NCBI GenBank assembly: GCA_963790545.1
Contig: CAWBPA010000006.1
Span: forward strand, 124,001 to 188,000
Direction: 5' to 3'
Source of the DNA: DATBJG01 sp963790545
GTDB taxonomy: Bacteria; Acidobacteriota; Vicinamibacteria; Vicinamibacterales; JAMQPK01
Length of the DNA: 64,000 nucleotides
Part shown: piece after piece, positions 16,684 to 26,797 of the stretch
How positions within the stretch are numbered: the stretch's first letter is position 1
Layout: every line of letters starts with the position of its first letter
Notes under the pieces: model-generated
The model's input: only the letters and a program-made list of their open reading frames with translations
The model's database searches: none
What the model was told of the DNA's origin: nothing
Translations under genes and position numbers: made by a program

Positions 16684-19600
16684 GTGCCCATCTCCACCTC
16701 TCTGTCCCTGCAGGCGCTGCTGAAGGCGGCAATCGCGCGAAGCGGGATGTCGGTCCCGACGAAGCGGATTGCCGGGTTGACGCAGGCTGCCCAGGCGCTT
16801 GCCGTAGCCGGCGCTCGATCGCGAAGCGCGACCGTGCTGCTGGTCGTGCCGGTCGATGCAGACGTCGATCAAATGACGACCGACGTGCGGTTTTTCGTGG
16901 CCGCGATGGAAGGGTTGTCCATGGCGGCTGCGGAACAGGTCGTTCTGCCGTTTCCATCCCTGCAGATCGATCCGTATCGCGCACTCGCCCCCCATTTTCG
17001 CGTCGCCTCCGCACGAGCACGCGCTCTTCATGCCCTCGGCTCGGGGACCGCTCGCGTCGTGGTGGCGTCGGCAGGCGGCGCTGCTCCCACGCATGAGTGC
17101 GCCCGCGCGCCTCCTCAGCGCCTCGTTGGAGCTGAAACCAGGCCAGGAGATATCTCCGCAGGATCTCGCGGGCGTGCTCGTCGATGGCGGGTTCACACGA
17201 GAAGACCCGGTCGATGAGCACGGGGAGTACTGCGTGCGTGGCGGGATTGTGGACGTCTATCCGGCCGGAGAAGCCCAGCCTGCTCGACTCGAGTTCGTTG
17301 GCGACACCATTGAATCGATTCGGCGCTACGATCCGGCGACCCAACGCTCCATCATACCGCTCGATCAGCTGGCTGTCGTTCCCTTACGCGAAGTCTTTGA
17401 TGAGATCCCCGCCACAGGCAGCTTCTTCGATTACCTCCCCGACGACACAGCCATCTACGTCAGCGAACGCGACGACGTCAAGGCGCAGGCGTTGAAAGTT
17501 GTGGATCAGATCTCCGCAAGTTACGAGGAGATCTGACGCACCCGCGGAGAGGCCGCCAGAGCCGGGCGATCTGTTCGTCGATTGGCAAGACGTCGAACGG
17601 GAGCTCGCACACGCCACCGAACTCAATCAATTGGCGTTGGGCGAGACCGACCGTGACGCGTCCGAAGGAACGTTGCACGTCGGGACTCAACCAACGCCGG
17701 AATTTCGTGGCCGAATTGCCGATTGGGCGGCAGAGGTCCGGCGCGCCCGGGAGCGCGGCGAAACGGTGCTTTTCGTGGCTGCCGGTGTCGGTCGCGCCGA
17801 GCGGACGGTGGAGCTGCTGGCGGAGTACGAGCTGCGCGGCGTCCAGCTCGATCGAGCGGACGATCTCCACGGCGCAGCCGTGCTCGTTGCCACGGGAGAC
17901 TTGTCTCGGGGTTTCCGACTACCCGCGACGGAACTCCAGATCTTTGCCGAGAGCGACGTCTTTGAAGAAGACCGGCGCCAGGCCGAACGCCGGCGTTCCC
18001 TCGCGAAGACCTTCCTGTCCGACCTGCGCGATCTGAAGCCAGGCGACCTGGTGGTCCACGTGGACCACGGAATTGGCAAGTTCGTCGTGTCTCAAGCAGA
18101 TTGCGCTCGGCGCTGGAAGCGCGGTGAGTCAGGAGTTCATGGAGCTTCGCTATGCCGGGGAGGACAAGCTGTTCGTCCCCGTCGAGCGACTCGACCTGGT
18201 CCAGAAATACAGCGGGGCAGCGCATCCGCCGCTCGATCGGCTGGGCGGAACCTCGTGGGAGCGCGCCAAGACCAGGGTTCGGAAGGCCATGCGGGACATG
18301 GCCGAGGAGCTGCTCAAGCTGTACGCCGCGCGAAAAGCCGTCACCGGACATGCCTTCAACACCGACACGCACTGGCAACAGGAATTCGAGGACGCGTTCG
18401 AGTACGAGCTGACACCCGACCAGGCCGCGGCAATTGCCGACATCAAGAAGAACATGGAGCAGCCGTTTCCAATGGACCGGCTGCTGTGCGGCGACGTCGG
18501 CTACGGAAAGACGGAAGTGGCGATGCGGGCGGCGTTCAAGGCCGTGATGGACGGTAAGCAGGCTGCGTTTCTCGCACCGACGACAGTGCTCGCGTTTCAG
18601 CATCTCAAGACGCTGAAGGAGCGCCTTGCCGGATTTCCGATTGCCGTGGACATGGTGAGCCGGTTTCGAAGCAAGGCCGAGCAGACCCAGATTCTTGCCA
18701 ATCTCTCGAGTGGCAAGGTCGACATTATCGTTGGCACGCACCGGCTGTTGTCCAAGGACGTGACCTTCCGTGATTTGGGGCTCCTCGTCGTCGACGAGGA
18801 GCAACGGTTCGGCGTTGCCCATAAGGAGAAGATCAAACAGCTGCGGCACAAGGTCGACGTCCTGACCATGAGCGCGACGCCGATTCCGCGGACGTTGAAC
18901 ATGTCGCTCGCAGGTATCCGCGACATGTCAATCATCGAGACGCCGCCGAAAGATCGCCTCTCCATCCAAACGAATGTCGTGAAGTTCGACCAGCAGGTCA
19001 TCACGCGCGCCATTCGCAACGAGCTGGCGCGCGGGGGCCAGGTCTACTTTGTCCACAATCGTGTCGAGTCGATCTTTTCCATTGGCAATCTCATCACGAA
19101 GTTAGTGCCCGAAGCACGGGTGGCGGTGGCGCACGGGCAGATGGGGGAGGAAGAACTCGAGCGGGCGATGATGGACTTCATCGCGCGGAAGTACGACGTG
19201 CTGCTGGCCACCACCATCATTGAAAATGGACTCGACATTCCGAACGTCAACACCATTGTCGTGAACCGCGCCGACCGATACGGACTCTCGCAGCTGTATC
19301 AGCTGCGCGGGACGGGTTGGCCGTTCCGATCGACCGGCGTACGCGTATTTGTTGATTCCGCCGGAAGACTCGCTGTCGCCGGTCGCGCGAAAACGGCTGG
19401 CGGCCATCAAGGAATTCAGCGACCTGGGGAGCGGGTTTCGCGTGGCCGCCCTCGATCTCGAGATTCGAGGGGCCGGTACGCTGCTCGGCGGCGAACAAAG
19501 CGGTCACATCGAGTCGGTGGGCTTCGAGATGTACATGAAGCTGCTCGAACAGGCCGTCCGCGAGCTGAAAGGCGAGGAGCTGGAGGAAGAACTGCGCGCG

Positions 19601-20216
19601 GTCGTGAACTTACGGGTGGATTTGCGCATTGACGACACGTACGTCCCGGACATGAATCAGCGGCTCATCGTCTACCGCCGAATCGCGGCTGCGAGAAGCG
19701 AACGCGAGTTGGAGGAGGCTCTGGCCGAAGTCAAGGATCGGTATGGCGAGCCGCCGGCATCGGTCCTTCAGCTTGTGGATTATGGCCGTATCCGTGTGTT
19801 GGCCGACCGGCTCGGGGTTGAGTCCATCGACCTCGACGGACAGGTGGTGCACGTCAAGTTCCGCCAGCAGGCCAAAGTTGATCCCGCGCGGCTCGTCATG
19901 CTGGTGCGAGCGCGCCCCGGTCTGAGCCCTTTCGCCACCGGTCACTTTGAAGCTGGATCTGCGTCAAGTCGTGTCCAAACCAGCAGATCAAGAGCCTTCG
20001 TCGTCGGCCGCCCAGCGCACCCGGCCGAAGGGACTCAGAAAGGCCCCGGGCTCGGCAACGTCCTCATGGTGGACGGCCAGGGCGACGAGCGGGACCGTCG
20101 AGCCCGGCTTCAGCCGCGAGGAAATCCTGAAACCCCAAAAGGAAGACCCCAGGGGACCGCACGGCGTCCTAACCTTGGTGGGTGATTTGTTGACGGCATT
20201 GGGAACGGCCCACTGA
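16684..20216 (+). CDS. mfd: Transcription-repair coupling factor Mfd (five +1 frame breaks)
   Basis: Mfd releases stalled RNA polymerase and recruits UvrA. The start is GTG 16684. In order: the UvrB-like N-terminal module (ECRGGIVD-type motif read here as YCVRGGIVDVYPAGE), the polymerase-interacting domain (GDLVVHVDHGIGKF, ELRYAGEDKLFVPVERL), the RecG-like translocase (CGDVGYGKTEVAMRAAF, VVDEEQRFG, SATPIPRTLNMS) and the C-terminal TRCF domain (PEDSLSPVARKRL onward). Frame changes lie near 17078-17086, 17525-17535, 18085-18095, 19312 and 19943, all one extra base. Removing five bases gives 1176 whole codons. At 19312 an A interrupts the motif that should read RGRVGR. Confidence 0.93.
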
Positions 20217-20283
20217 CGAAGTTCTCCCAACTCGCAGGGAGATGAAACTGCTGTAACCTCACTAATAAAGGTAAGATTCTGTT

Positions 20284-21340
20284 ATGCGCATGTTTACTCT
20301 GGGTGTTTGCCCTTGCCTTTGCTCTCGCCACGGCGGGGGTTGCCGGCGAGGAAATCCTCGAGCAGATTCTCGTCAAGGTCAATGGCGAAATCCTGACCAA
20401 GACCGACCTCGAGCAGCGCCAGCTCCGCGCCCTGCGTGACCGTGGCGGACTCGATCCGACCACAGCCAGCGAGTCCGACCTCAAGCGGGCCGTCGGGGAG
20501 ATCACCCCACTAGTGCTCGTTGGTGCTGTGGACGAAATGCTTCTCGTGCAGCGCGGTCGCGAGCTTGGCGGGTCACTCAGTGAAGAACAGTTCAAAGGCA
20601 TTGTCGAGAATCTCCGGAAGGACAACAATCTTGAGAACGAAGCGCAGTTTCAGGCCGCGCTCAAGCAAGAGGGTCTCACGATTAACGATCTGCGCCGCAA
20701 CATCGAGCGTTCCGCCATCATCAATCGCGTGCAGCAGGTCGAAATCATGTCGAAGATCAGCATCACCGAAGAGGAGGCGCGCGCCTACTACGAGAGCCGC
20801 CCCGACGATTTCAAGACCCAGCCAGGCATCACCCTTCGGGAGGTGCTGGTGAATGTGGGTGTTGAACAGGGCGGTATCAACGTGGGCAAGGATGAGGAAG
20901 CCAAGGCAAAGGCCGAAGAGCTGCGAGCGCGTGCAGTGAAGGGCGAGAGCTTCGAGAAGCTCGCAGCCGAACACTCCGACGCCGCCTCGAAATCGAACGG
21001 CGGTCTGATCGGGCCCATCAGTCGCGAAGAGTTGGCGCCGGCGTTCCAGCAGCTGATCGATCCGTTGAAGGCCGGTCAGATCACATCTGTGGTCCGCTCT
21101 CGACAGGGCTGGCAATTCTTCAAGCTCGAGATGCGCACCGAGTCGGATCGCCTCACGTTCGAGCAGGCAAAAGGCCAGATTCAGGATCGCATTGCCAACG
21201 AGAAGCGAGAGGGAGAGCTGAGGAAATACCTGGAGAGCCTCCGTCAACAGGCCATCATCGAGTGGAAGAACGAAGAGCTGAAGAAAGCCTACGAACAGGG
21301 GCTCGAGCAGCGAACGAAAGCACCGGCGGCCCGCGGATAA
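20284..21340 (+). CDS. SurA-like periplasmic peptidylprolyl isomerase (one +1 frame break in the signal peptide)
   Basis: About 351 residues after correction. ATG 20284 gives MRMFTLGV, then one extra T in TTT at 20306-20308 shifts into ALAFALATAGVAG, completing a signal peptide. The SurA N-terminal domain follows (ILVKVNGEILTKTDLEQRQ). One parvulin PPIC domain lies at about residues 180-280 (REVLVNVG, FEKLAAEHSD, GGLIGPISREELAPAFQQ, SRQGWQFFKLE). The C-terminal tail is charged and helical. The role inferred from the family is chaperoning outer-membrane proteins; several such proteins are encoded at 62-64 kb. Confidence 0.85.
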
Positions 21341-21392
21341 CTCGTGTCGGACCGAGATTCACACCGATTCATCAATCGTCACGGGCGCGAGC

Positions 21393-21893
21393 CTGACGGA
21401 TGCCGACGTTCACTGGTACGCGATCTGGACGCGGTCGCGGCATGAACAAGTCGTCCGTCAGCAGCTCGAAAAGAAGGGGTTCGAATCGTTTCTTCCCACC
21501 ATTCCCCGCTGGAGCCGCTGGAAGGATCGCAAAAAGAAGATAGATTGGCCTCTGTTTCCGGGGTATTGCTTCGCGCGGTTCGTCTCCGGATCGACGCTGG
21601 CCATTCTCAAGTGTACGGGCGTCGTGAGCATCGTGTCGTTCGAGGGACGGCCGGCGGCCATTCCCGACCACGAAATCGACGGTATTCGCCGGCTCGTCAC
21701 GAGCGATCTCCAGTACGACCCCTGCCCGCTCATTCATGAGGGCATGATGGTCGAGGTCTCTCACGGTGCCCTCAAAGGCGTGATCGGCCGGCTCGTCCGC
21801 AAGGGCGCCCACGCGCGTCTGGTGCTGTCGGTCGATCTCATCGGGCAGGCCGTGTCGGTCGAGGTTGACGCCGCGGATGTGAAGCCGTACTGA
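21393..21893 (+). CDS. NusG-family transcription antiterminator (UpxY/LoaP type), start uncertain
   Basis: About 165 residues. An N-terminal NGN domain (WYAIWTRSRHEQVVRQQLEKKG, LFPGYCFARF) is followed by a KOW domain (EGMMVEVSHGALKGVIGRLV). The coding similarity clearly begins near LTDADVHWYA at 21393, but there is no ATG/GTG/TTG in frame upstream before the surA-like stop. GTG 21344 lies one frame back and would fit if one more extra base occurred at about 21385. Specialised NusG paralogues of this type act on long polysaccharide operons; here it adjoins dusB. Confidence 0.82.
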   Translation: MTDADVHWYAIWTRSRHEQVVRQQLEKKGFESFLPTIPRWSRWKDRKKKIDWPLFPGYCFARFVSGSTLAILKCTGVVSIVSFEGRPAAIPDHEIDGIRRLVTSDLQYDPCPLIHEGMMVEVSHGALKGVIGRLVRKGAHARLVLSVDLIGQAVSVEVDAADVKPY

Positions 21894-21896
21894 AAC

Positions 21897-22943
21897 ATGC
21901 CCAAGATTGGTGCGCTTTCGCTCGAATCGCCGTACGTTGTCGCCCCCATGGCCGGCATGACGGACACGGCATTTCGTCGACTGGTCAAGCGCCAGGGGGG
22001 CTGCGGTCTGGTCGTCACAGAGATGGTGAGTTCGGAAGGACTCGTGCGCGGGATCGATCGGACGCTCGAGTACGCCGAGTACACGGAAGAAGAGCGGCCC
22101 GTGTCGATCCAGATTTTCGGCGGGGATCCCGCGAAAATGGCCGACGCGGCGCGCATTGTCGAGGGAATGGGCGCGGACATTGTGGACGTGAACATGGGAT
22201 GCCCCGTCCCGAAGATTGCCAAGCACAATGCCGGTTGCAGCTTGATGCGCGAGCCATTGCACGCGGCCGAGGTCATTGCCGCGATGACGAAGGCCGTGAG
22301 CATTCCGGTTACCGTGAAAATGCGCGCTGGATGGGACGAGCAGAGCGTCAACGCCCCGGAGCTCGCCCGACGAGCCGAGGATGCCGGGGCGGCAGCCGTC
22401 GCGGTCCACGGACGGACGGCCGCTCAGTCTTATAGCGGCGTCTCCGATTGGGACCTGATTTCCCGCGTCGCGGACGGATTGAGCATTCCCGTTTTTGGCA
22501 GCGGCGATTGCGTCGAGGCGCGTCAAATTTTGGATCGGCTGGTAACTGGGCAGGTCAGCGGCGTGCTCGTCGGACGTGGGGTCCTGCGGAACCCCTGGAT
22601 TCTGGGACAGGCTCAGGATCTTGCCGAGGGACGGACTCCAAGAGCGGTGACGCTGGAGGACCGCCGGCAGTTCCTCCTCGAGTATATGGAGCTGCTGCTC
22701 AACGAGCGTATTGACGAAGCCGCGGGTTTTCGCCATTTGGCCCCCGGCGACGCCGCCGATCGCACTCCCGCCCGCGGTCGCGAGCGCTGGGTGATCAACA
22801 AACTACGAGCGCTCGTCTCGTGGTACAGCAAAGGGCTCGAAAGCGGCGGACAGCTTCGCGTGGCGATCAATAGCGCGCAGTCAATCCCTGAAACCCGGGA
22901 GATCATCGATCAGTTCTTTTCCATGCCTGTCGCCGCCTCGTAA
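21897..22943 (+). CDS. dusB: tRNA dihydrouridine synthase (DusB type)
   Basis: A 348-residue flavoenzyme reducing uridines in the tRNA D-loop. The TIM-barrel N-terminus has the family motif VVAPMAGMTDTAFRRLVKR. The catalytic cysteine is in VNMGCPVPKI near residue 102. FMN-phosphate contacts appear in HGRTAAQSYSG and FGSGDC. A helical RNA-binding domain follows from about residue 240. It starts 3 bases after the NusG paralogue. After it the gene-dense GC-rich region breaks off. Confidence 0.93.
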   Translation: MPKIGALSLESPYVVAPMAGMTDTAFRRLVKRQGGCGLVVTEMVSSEGLVRGIDRTLEYAEYTEEERPVSIQIFGGDPAKMADAARIVEGMGADIVDVNMGCPVPKIAKHNAGCSLMREPLHAAEVIAAMTKAVSIPVTVKMRAGWDEQSVNAPELARRAEDAGAAAVAVHGRTAAQSYSGVSDWDLISRVADGLSIPVFGSGDCVEARQILDRLVTGQVSGVLVGRGVLRNPWILGQAQDLAEGRTPRAVTLEDRRQFLLEYMELLLNERIDEAAGFRHLAPGDAADRTPARGRERWVINKLRALVSWYSKGLESGGQLRVAINSAQSIPETREIIDQFFSMPVAAS

Positions 22944-23468
22944 CTCTGCGACCGTTCGATCGGCCAACTTTTCCGAGACCCGTTCTTCATTTCTCCCAGT
23001 TTTTCTCCAAACGTGTATCACCTGCACATCAACAGTCTTCGCGTAGATACACCGATACTTCCTTTAGAAACTTGAACTTCTCGGCCGACCGCGCCGTTCA
23101 TCCGTTTTCGTCCGCTTAGCGGGGTGGCCGCCGGATCGATTCAACGTGGCCATCTCCTGGGTTCATATGGGACCCACCGAGCGAAGCCATGGTCGAATAT
23201 GGTCATTAGACCGAAAACTGCTGCTTCCGTGGGTGGCACTCATGGCCCCAGGACGATACGACGCCGAATCGTCGGTCGTTTGACCTAGGAAGCGAGTCCA
23301 TACTATAAGTGCATATATATCAGTTACATGGACAGATATGATGTCGAAAGGTACCAGCCGCTAAAAGCGAGCGTTGGGAAGAGGCGCGATTGTATAGGTC
23401 AAATAACAAAACTATGGAGCCTTTGCCCTGCACGGTACCAATGGCGTCGAGTCTGAACCGACACGACA
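22944..23468. other. 525-base AT-richer gene-free stretch
   Basis: Visibly less GC-rich than the flanks, with runs such as GCATATATATCAG. No convincing coding frame, repeat ladder or terminator is visible. The one clear element is a sigma-70-type promoter at 23280. It separates the housekeeping block from the glycan-related block. Confidence 0.6.
23280..23309 (+). promoter_or_regulatory. Sigma-70-type promoter upstream of the degenerate activator
   Basis: TTGACC (23280-23285) and TATAAG (23304-23309) each match consensus at five of six positions, with an 18-base spacer. It predicts a leader of about 150 bases before ATG 23469. Confidence 0.6.
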
Positions 23469-24461
23469 ATGAGCACCACAAGCGAGTTTGAAACACTGGC
23501 GTCTTCCCCGAGCATGCAGGCTGTTCTGCGGCAGGTTGCCTGCGCTGCGGCTGGGCGCGATCACGTTCTCATCACCGGGGAGCCTGGAACGGGGCGAGAA
23601 GGCATCGCCCGGGAAATCCATCGCCGATCCTCGGCGGCAGCGGTGTTCGTCAAGGTAACGAGCACGAGGACAGTCCCGGAGGCGTTCGAACATGACCTGT
23701 TCGGGTTCCATTCAGGTCGTACCGGCGGTGAGGAACGCCGAAATCTCGAACGTATTGCGCAAGGTGGACAATTGCACGATGCGCTGGGCGGCACGGTGTT
23801 CTTCGAGCAGCTCACCGAAATACCTGCGCGGATTCAGGCGCGTCTTGCCCGGTTGTTCCGGGATCGTGAAGCCATGATCGTCGAGGACCGAACCACGGTT
23901 GGTTTCGATGTGCGAGCGATTGTCGCTGCCGACGGAACCTATGACGAGGCCGTTGAAGAGGGTCGTGTCAGAAGCGATCTTCACAAGGTCATCTCGACCG
24001 TCCGCATCGATGTGCCGCCGTTGCGAGCCCGTCGCGAAGATATTCCCCGCCTGGCCGGCCACTTGTTGGCTGCGATCGGCGTCCGATCGGGTGAACCACC
24101 CAAGACACTGAGCGAACCAGCGCTTCAGTTACTGGCGGCGTTGCCGTGGCCAGGGAACGTGCGGGAGCTCGAACGTCTGCTGCAAGGTCTTGCGCAGCGT
24201 GTTCGAGCCGACGTCATCCGACTGGAGGATGTTCTGGCGAGTGTGCAGCTCGATGGCCGATCCATCCCGTCAGCCGCCGGGGGAACCCTGCGCGAGGCGC
24301 GCGCGCGGTTCGAGCGCGAGTACATTGCCGCAGCGCTCGATCAGCACAGCGGTCGTATTCCCGACGCTGCACGGATGCTCGGTATTCAGCGCACGAATCT
24401 CTACAGAAAGTTGAAACACCTCAAAATCCCTATCGACAAGCGGCGCCCGCTCACCCCATAG
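23469..24461 (+). CDS. Sigma-54-activator-like protein with degenerate AAA+ domain and intact Fis-type HTH
   Basis: 330 residues. The fold follows NtrC-type activators without a receiver domain, but each active-site motif is altered. Walker A reads GEPGTGRE (arginine for the lysine) near residue 38. The GAFTGA loop is replaced by FHSGRTGGEE near 80. Walker B reads GTVFFEQ instead of LFLDE. The arginine-finger segment reads RSDLHKVISTV. The C-terminal Fis-like HTH (IPDAARMLGIQRTNLYRKLKHL, about 298-320) is well kept. It therefore probably binds DNA but cannot remodel sigma-54 holoenzyme. The glycosyltransferase downstream is a possible target. Confidence 0.75.
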   Translation: MSTTSEFETLASSPSMQAVLRQVACAAAGRDHVLITGEPGTGREGIAREIHRRSSAAAVFVKVTSTRTVPEAFEHDLFGFHSGRTGGEERRNLERIAQGGQLHDALGGTVFFEQLTEIPARIQARLARLFRDREAMIVEDRTTVGFDVRAIVAADGTYDEAVEEGRVRSDLHKVISTVRIDVPPLRARREDIPRLAGHLLAAIGVRSGEPPKTLSEPALQLLAALPWPGNVRELERLLQGLAQRVRADVIRLEDVLASVQLDGRSIPSAAGGTLREARARFEREYIAAALDQHSGRIPDAARMLGIQRTNLYRKLKHLKIPIDKRRPLTP

Positions 24462-24695
24462 CCAGAGCATTTTCAGTGAGCGTCGTTCAGGCCGGCACGA
24501 AATCGCTCCGTAGCCGGTCGAGGCGGTAGCGGACGGCGACGTTGTGACGTGCTGGAGAAGCTGGCGCATAGTAGGCGCCGGATCTCGGCGGTACAGGTTG
24601 AGGATGTGCCGCACTGCATTCCACATCGCGCTCGTCCGCCACCGCCCCTTGACGTCTGACCGGGTCTTCGATCGTGGATAGCTCTCCCCACGTCA

Positions 24696-25746
24696 GTGGC
24701 CAGTGAATCTCTCGATCTTTCACGCTGGGCCGTGGTGGCCTACAACGACGCTACAGGCCTCGGGCGCATGGCCGAGGACATCAAAGCGCTCCTTGGCCTG
24801 CGCCACCTGGTCATCCCTTCAGAGCGGATGGAGACCCGGGCGCTGAACCCCAGTTCGGATGCGTTGTTGTGCCGGTCCGCCGGCGAGGCTGAGGTGGCCT
24901 CGGCCCTCGAGGGACTGCAGGGAATTGTCGTGCTCGAAACGTCATGGAACAAACGGCTGTTGCCAATCGCTCGTCGCCTGGGAATGCGAGTGGTCTGTGT
25001 CCCCAACTGGAAATGGTTCCGGGGGTCCGATCCCGATTGGGCGATGGTCGACGTGTTTCTCTGTCCGTCGGACTTCTGCTTGAAAGTGGTACGAGGCTAC
25101 GGTTGGATGAACTCGATGCAGCTCCCGTGGACGGTCGATCTCTCCCGATTACCAATCCGGATCGTGCGGGGCCCGGCCCGCGTCTTTTTTCATAACGGCG
25201 GGCTGATGGATCGTAGCGACCGCAAGAGTACTCGGGCCACGATTGAGGCGTTCCGAACGAGTACGACGGCGAGACATCTGCCTGATTGTCCGCCTGCAAA
25301 AGCCCGCGGAGCTGGGGCCGATCGGTGATCGCGTGGAAGTCCGCATCGGCAATCTCAACGACATGTCCGGATTGTACGCCGAAGGAGAGGTCGCAGTGCA
25401 GCCGTCGGCCGTCGAAGGTCTTGGCTTCATGGTGCTGGAGCCTGTGTGTTGTGGAGTGCCGACGATTACGACCAACTGTCCACCGGTGAGCGACTACGTC
25501 ATGCAGCCTGAGCTTCGCACCAGAACGCGTTGGTTCACGGGCCCCGTATTTGCTGGTCGGGCTTTCCGCATCCGAAACTCACATCGGCACCCACCGTCCG
25601 TCAACGATGTCACGCGACGGATTGAATGGTGCGCAGACCACGATCTGACGGCAATTTCCAACGAAAACCGGATGATGGCGCAGAGGATGTTCAATCCCGA
25701 CACGCTGCGGGCGCGCTGGACTCACACGTTGGGTGGCCTGGTATGA
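24696..25746 (+). CDS. Glycosyltransferase family 4-like protein (one +1 frame break)
   Basis: About 349 residues after removing one extra base at about 25258-25262. The start is GTG 24696. A Rossmann-like N-terminal half (VVAYNDATGLGRMAEDIK) is followed by a GT-B C-terminal half with the nucleotide-sugar-binding segment EGLGFMVLEPVCCGVPTITT near residue 245, where E..GF...E is the GT4 motif. The 230 bases before it contain no clear gene. It forms a pair with the acyltransferase at 25782; both may decorate an exported glycan. The acceptor is unknown. Confidence 0.7.
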
Positions 25747-25781
25747 CCGTGCCAGCCATCACTGCATCCTGATACAAGAAG

Positions 25782-26396
25782 ATGAGTGTGGGACCTGAGC
25801 CTGAGCGCGTCATCAGACTGGTCGTCGATGTGGCCGACAGAGGACCATTCGGGACCTCAGCGACGCGTCCTTCGCGCGCGTTTGGCTTCTCACTTCGGAA
25901 TCGACTGGCGCGCCAGGTCTGGAATTTCATCTGGTTGTTCTTATTCCGTCCGACTCCCGGATTATTTCACGCCTGGCGGAGACTGCTCCTTCGATGCTTC
26001 GGCGCCCAAGTTGCGCCAGGGGCGCACATCCATGCGGGCGCGAGGATTTGGGCGCCCTGGAATCTGGTGGCCGGTCGCGGCGCGATGATCGCTGACAGGG
26101 CTGAGATCTACAACCCTTCGCGAATCGAACTCGGCGAATATGCAGTCGTCTCAGAGGGCGCGTGTCTCTGCGGCGCGAGCCATGATTTTGAATCCTGGGA
26201 GTTTCCGTTGAAATCGGCGCCCATTGTGATCGGAGCGCATGCCTGGATTGCCGCGCGGGCCATTGTGCGGATGGGCGTCACGATTGGCGCGGGGTGCGTT
26301 GTGGGCGCCGGCAGCGTCGTGACACGTGACTTGCCTGCCTGGACAGTGTGTGCCGGAGTACCCTGTCGAGTCATCCGTGCCTATACCAAGCGCTAA
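25782..26396 (+). CDS. Left-handed beta-helix acyltransferase (WcaF/hexapeptide type)
   Basis: 204 residues. After a N-terminal region with a hydrophobic helix (WNFIWLFLFRPTPGLFHAWRR), hexapeptide turns build a left-handed beta-helix: GAHIHAGARIWAPWNLVAG, AEIYNPSRIELGEYAVVSEGA, then IGAGCVVGAGSVVTRDLP. The putative catalytic histidine lies in CGASHDFES. The arrangement matches colanic-acid-type acetyltransferases. It lies 35 bases after the glycosyltransferase and is probably cotranscribed. Confidence 0.78.
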   Translation: MSVGPEPERVIRLVVDVADRGPFGTSATRPSRAFGFSLRNRLARQVWNFIWLFLFRPTPGLFHAWRRLLLRCFGAQVAPGAHIHAGARIWAPWNLVAGRGAMIADRAEIYNPSRIELGEYAVVSEGACLCGASHDFESWEFPLKSAPIVIGAHAWIAARAIVRMGVTIGAGCVVGAGSVVTRDLPAWTVCAGVPCRVIRAYTKR

Positions 26397-26403
26397 CCAA
26401 GCC

Positions 26404-26760
26404 TCACTTGACGTCCAACTTCTGCAGGAAAGCCCGGGCCCGTTCCGGTCCCCCCATTTCGTAGTCGTACACCAGCCCCTGTTCGATTGACTCGTTGAAC
26501 CGTGCGCCGACGTCCTTGTGCGCAGGATGCTCGAGGTACGCCCTGAGACCGTCAAGATCGTCGAAGTCGATGACACCGCAGAATTCGAAGTCGGGGAGAC
26601 CCTGCTCATACCCGGCACCAAAGGTGACACGCCGGCCGATCCGGAAGCCGCGAATTGTCGGAATGTCGCGCAGCGCGACCTCGAGCGCATGGACGAAGGC
26701 CTCGTGTTCAGATTGTCCGAGGTCATGACGCAGGTTGAAGAGAACGACGTGGCTCACCAT
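26404..26760 (-). CDS. Stress-responsive Dabb (A/B barrel) domain protein
   Basis: 118 residues. The start is the ATG giving MVSHVVLFNLRHD; an upstream in-frame extension is low-complexity and excluded. The motif HVVLFNLR...E, the central GFRIGRRVTFG and YLEHPAHKDVGARF are the Dabb family signature of small dimeric alpha+beta barrels. Substrates in this family vary (stress proteins, polyketide cyclases), so the function is open. Confidence 0.85.
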   Translation of the reverse strand: MVSHVVLFNLRHDLGQSEHEAFVHALEVALRDIPTIRGFRIGRRVTFGAGYEQGLPDFEFCGVIDFDDLDGLRAYLEHPAHKDVGARFNESIEQGLVYDYEMGGPERARAFLQKLDVK

Positions 26761-26797
26761 GTTCGAGTCTCGGGACCAGGCTTTTGGCTCTCTCGCT

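Noticed and set aside
18051..18068. Perfect palindrome GTGGTCCACGTGGACCAC resembling parS
   Set aside because: It encodes the conserved VVHVDHG segment of Mfd and departs from parS outside the central CCACGTGG; coding constraint explains it.
124..20216. Programmed +1 frameshifting as explanation of the split yidC, mnmE and mfd genes
   Set aside because: Sites share no slippery sequence, stop codon context or stimulatory element, and five such events in one gene are implausible; insertion error is simpler.
23330..23464. Small open frame starting MDRYDVERYQ in the AT-richer gap
   Set aside because: No Shine-Dalgarno, no domain, and the later part is compositionally random; too weak to call.
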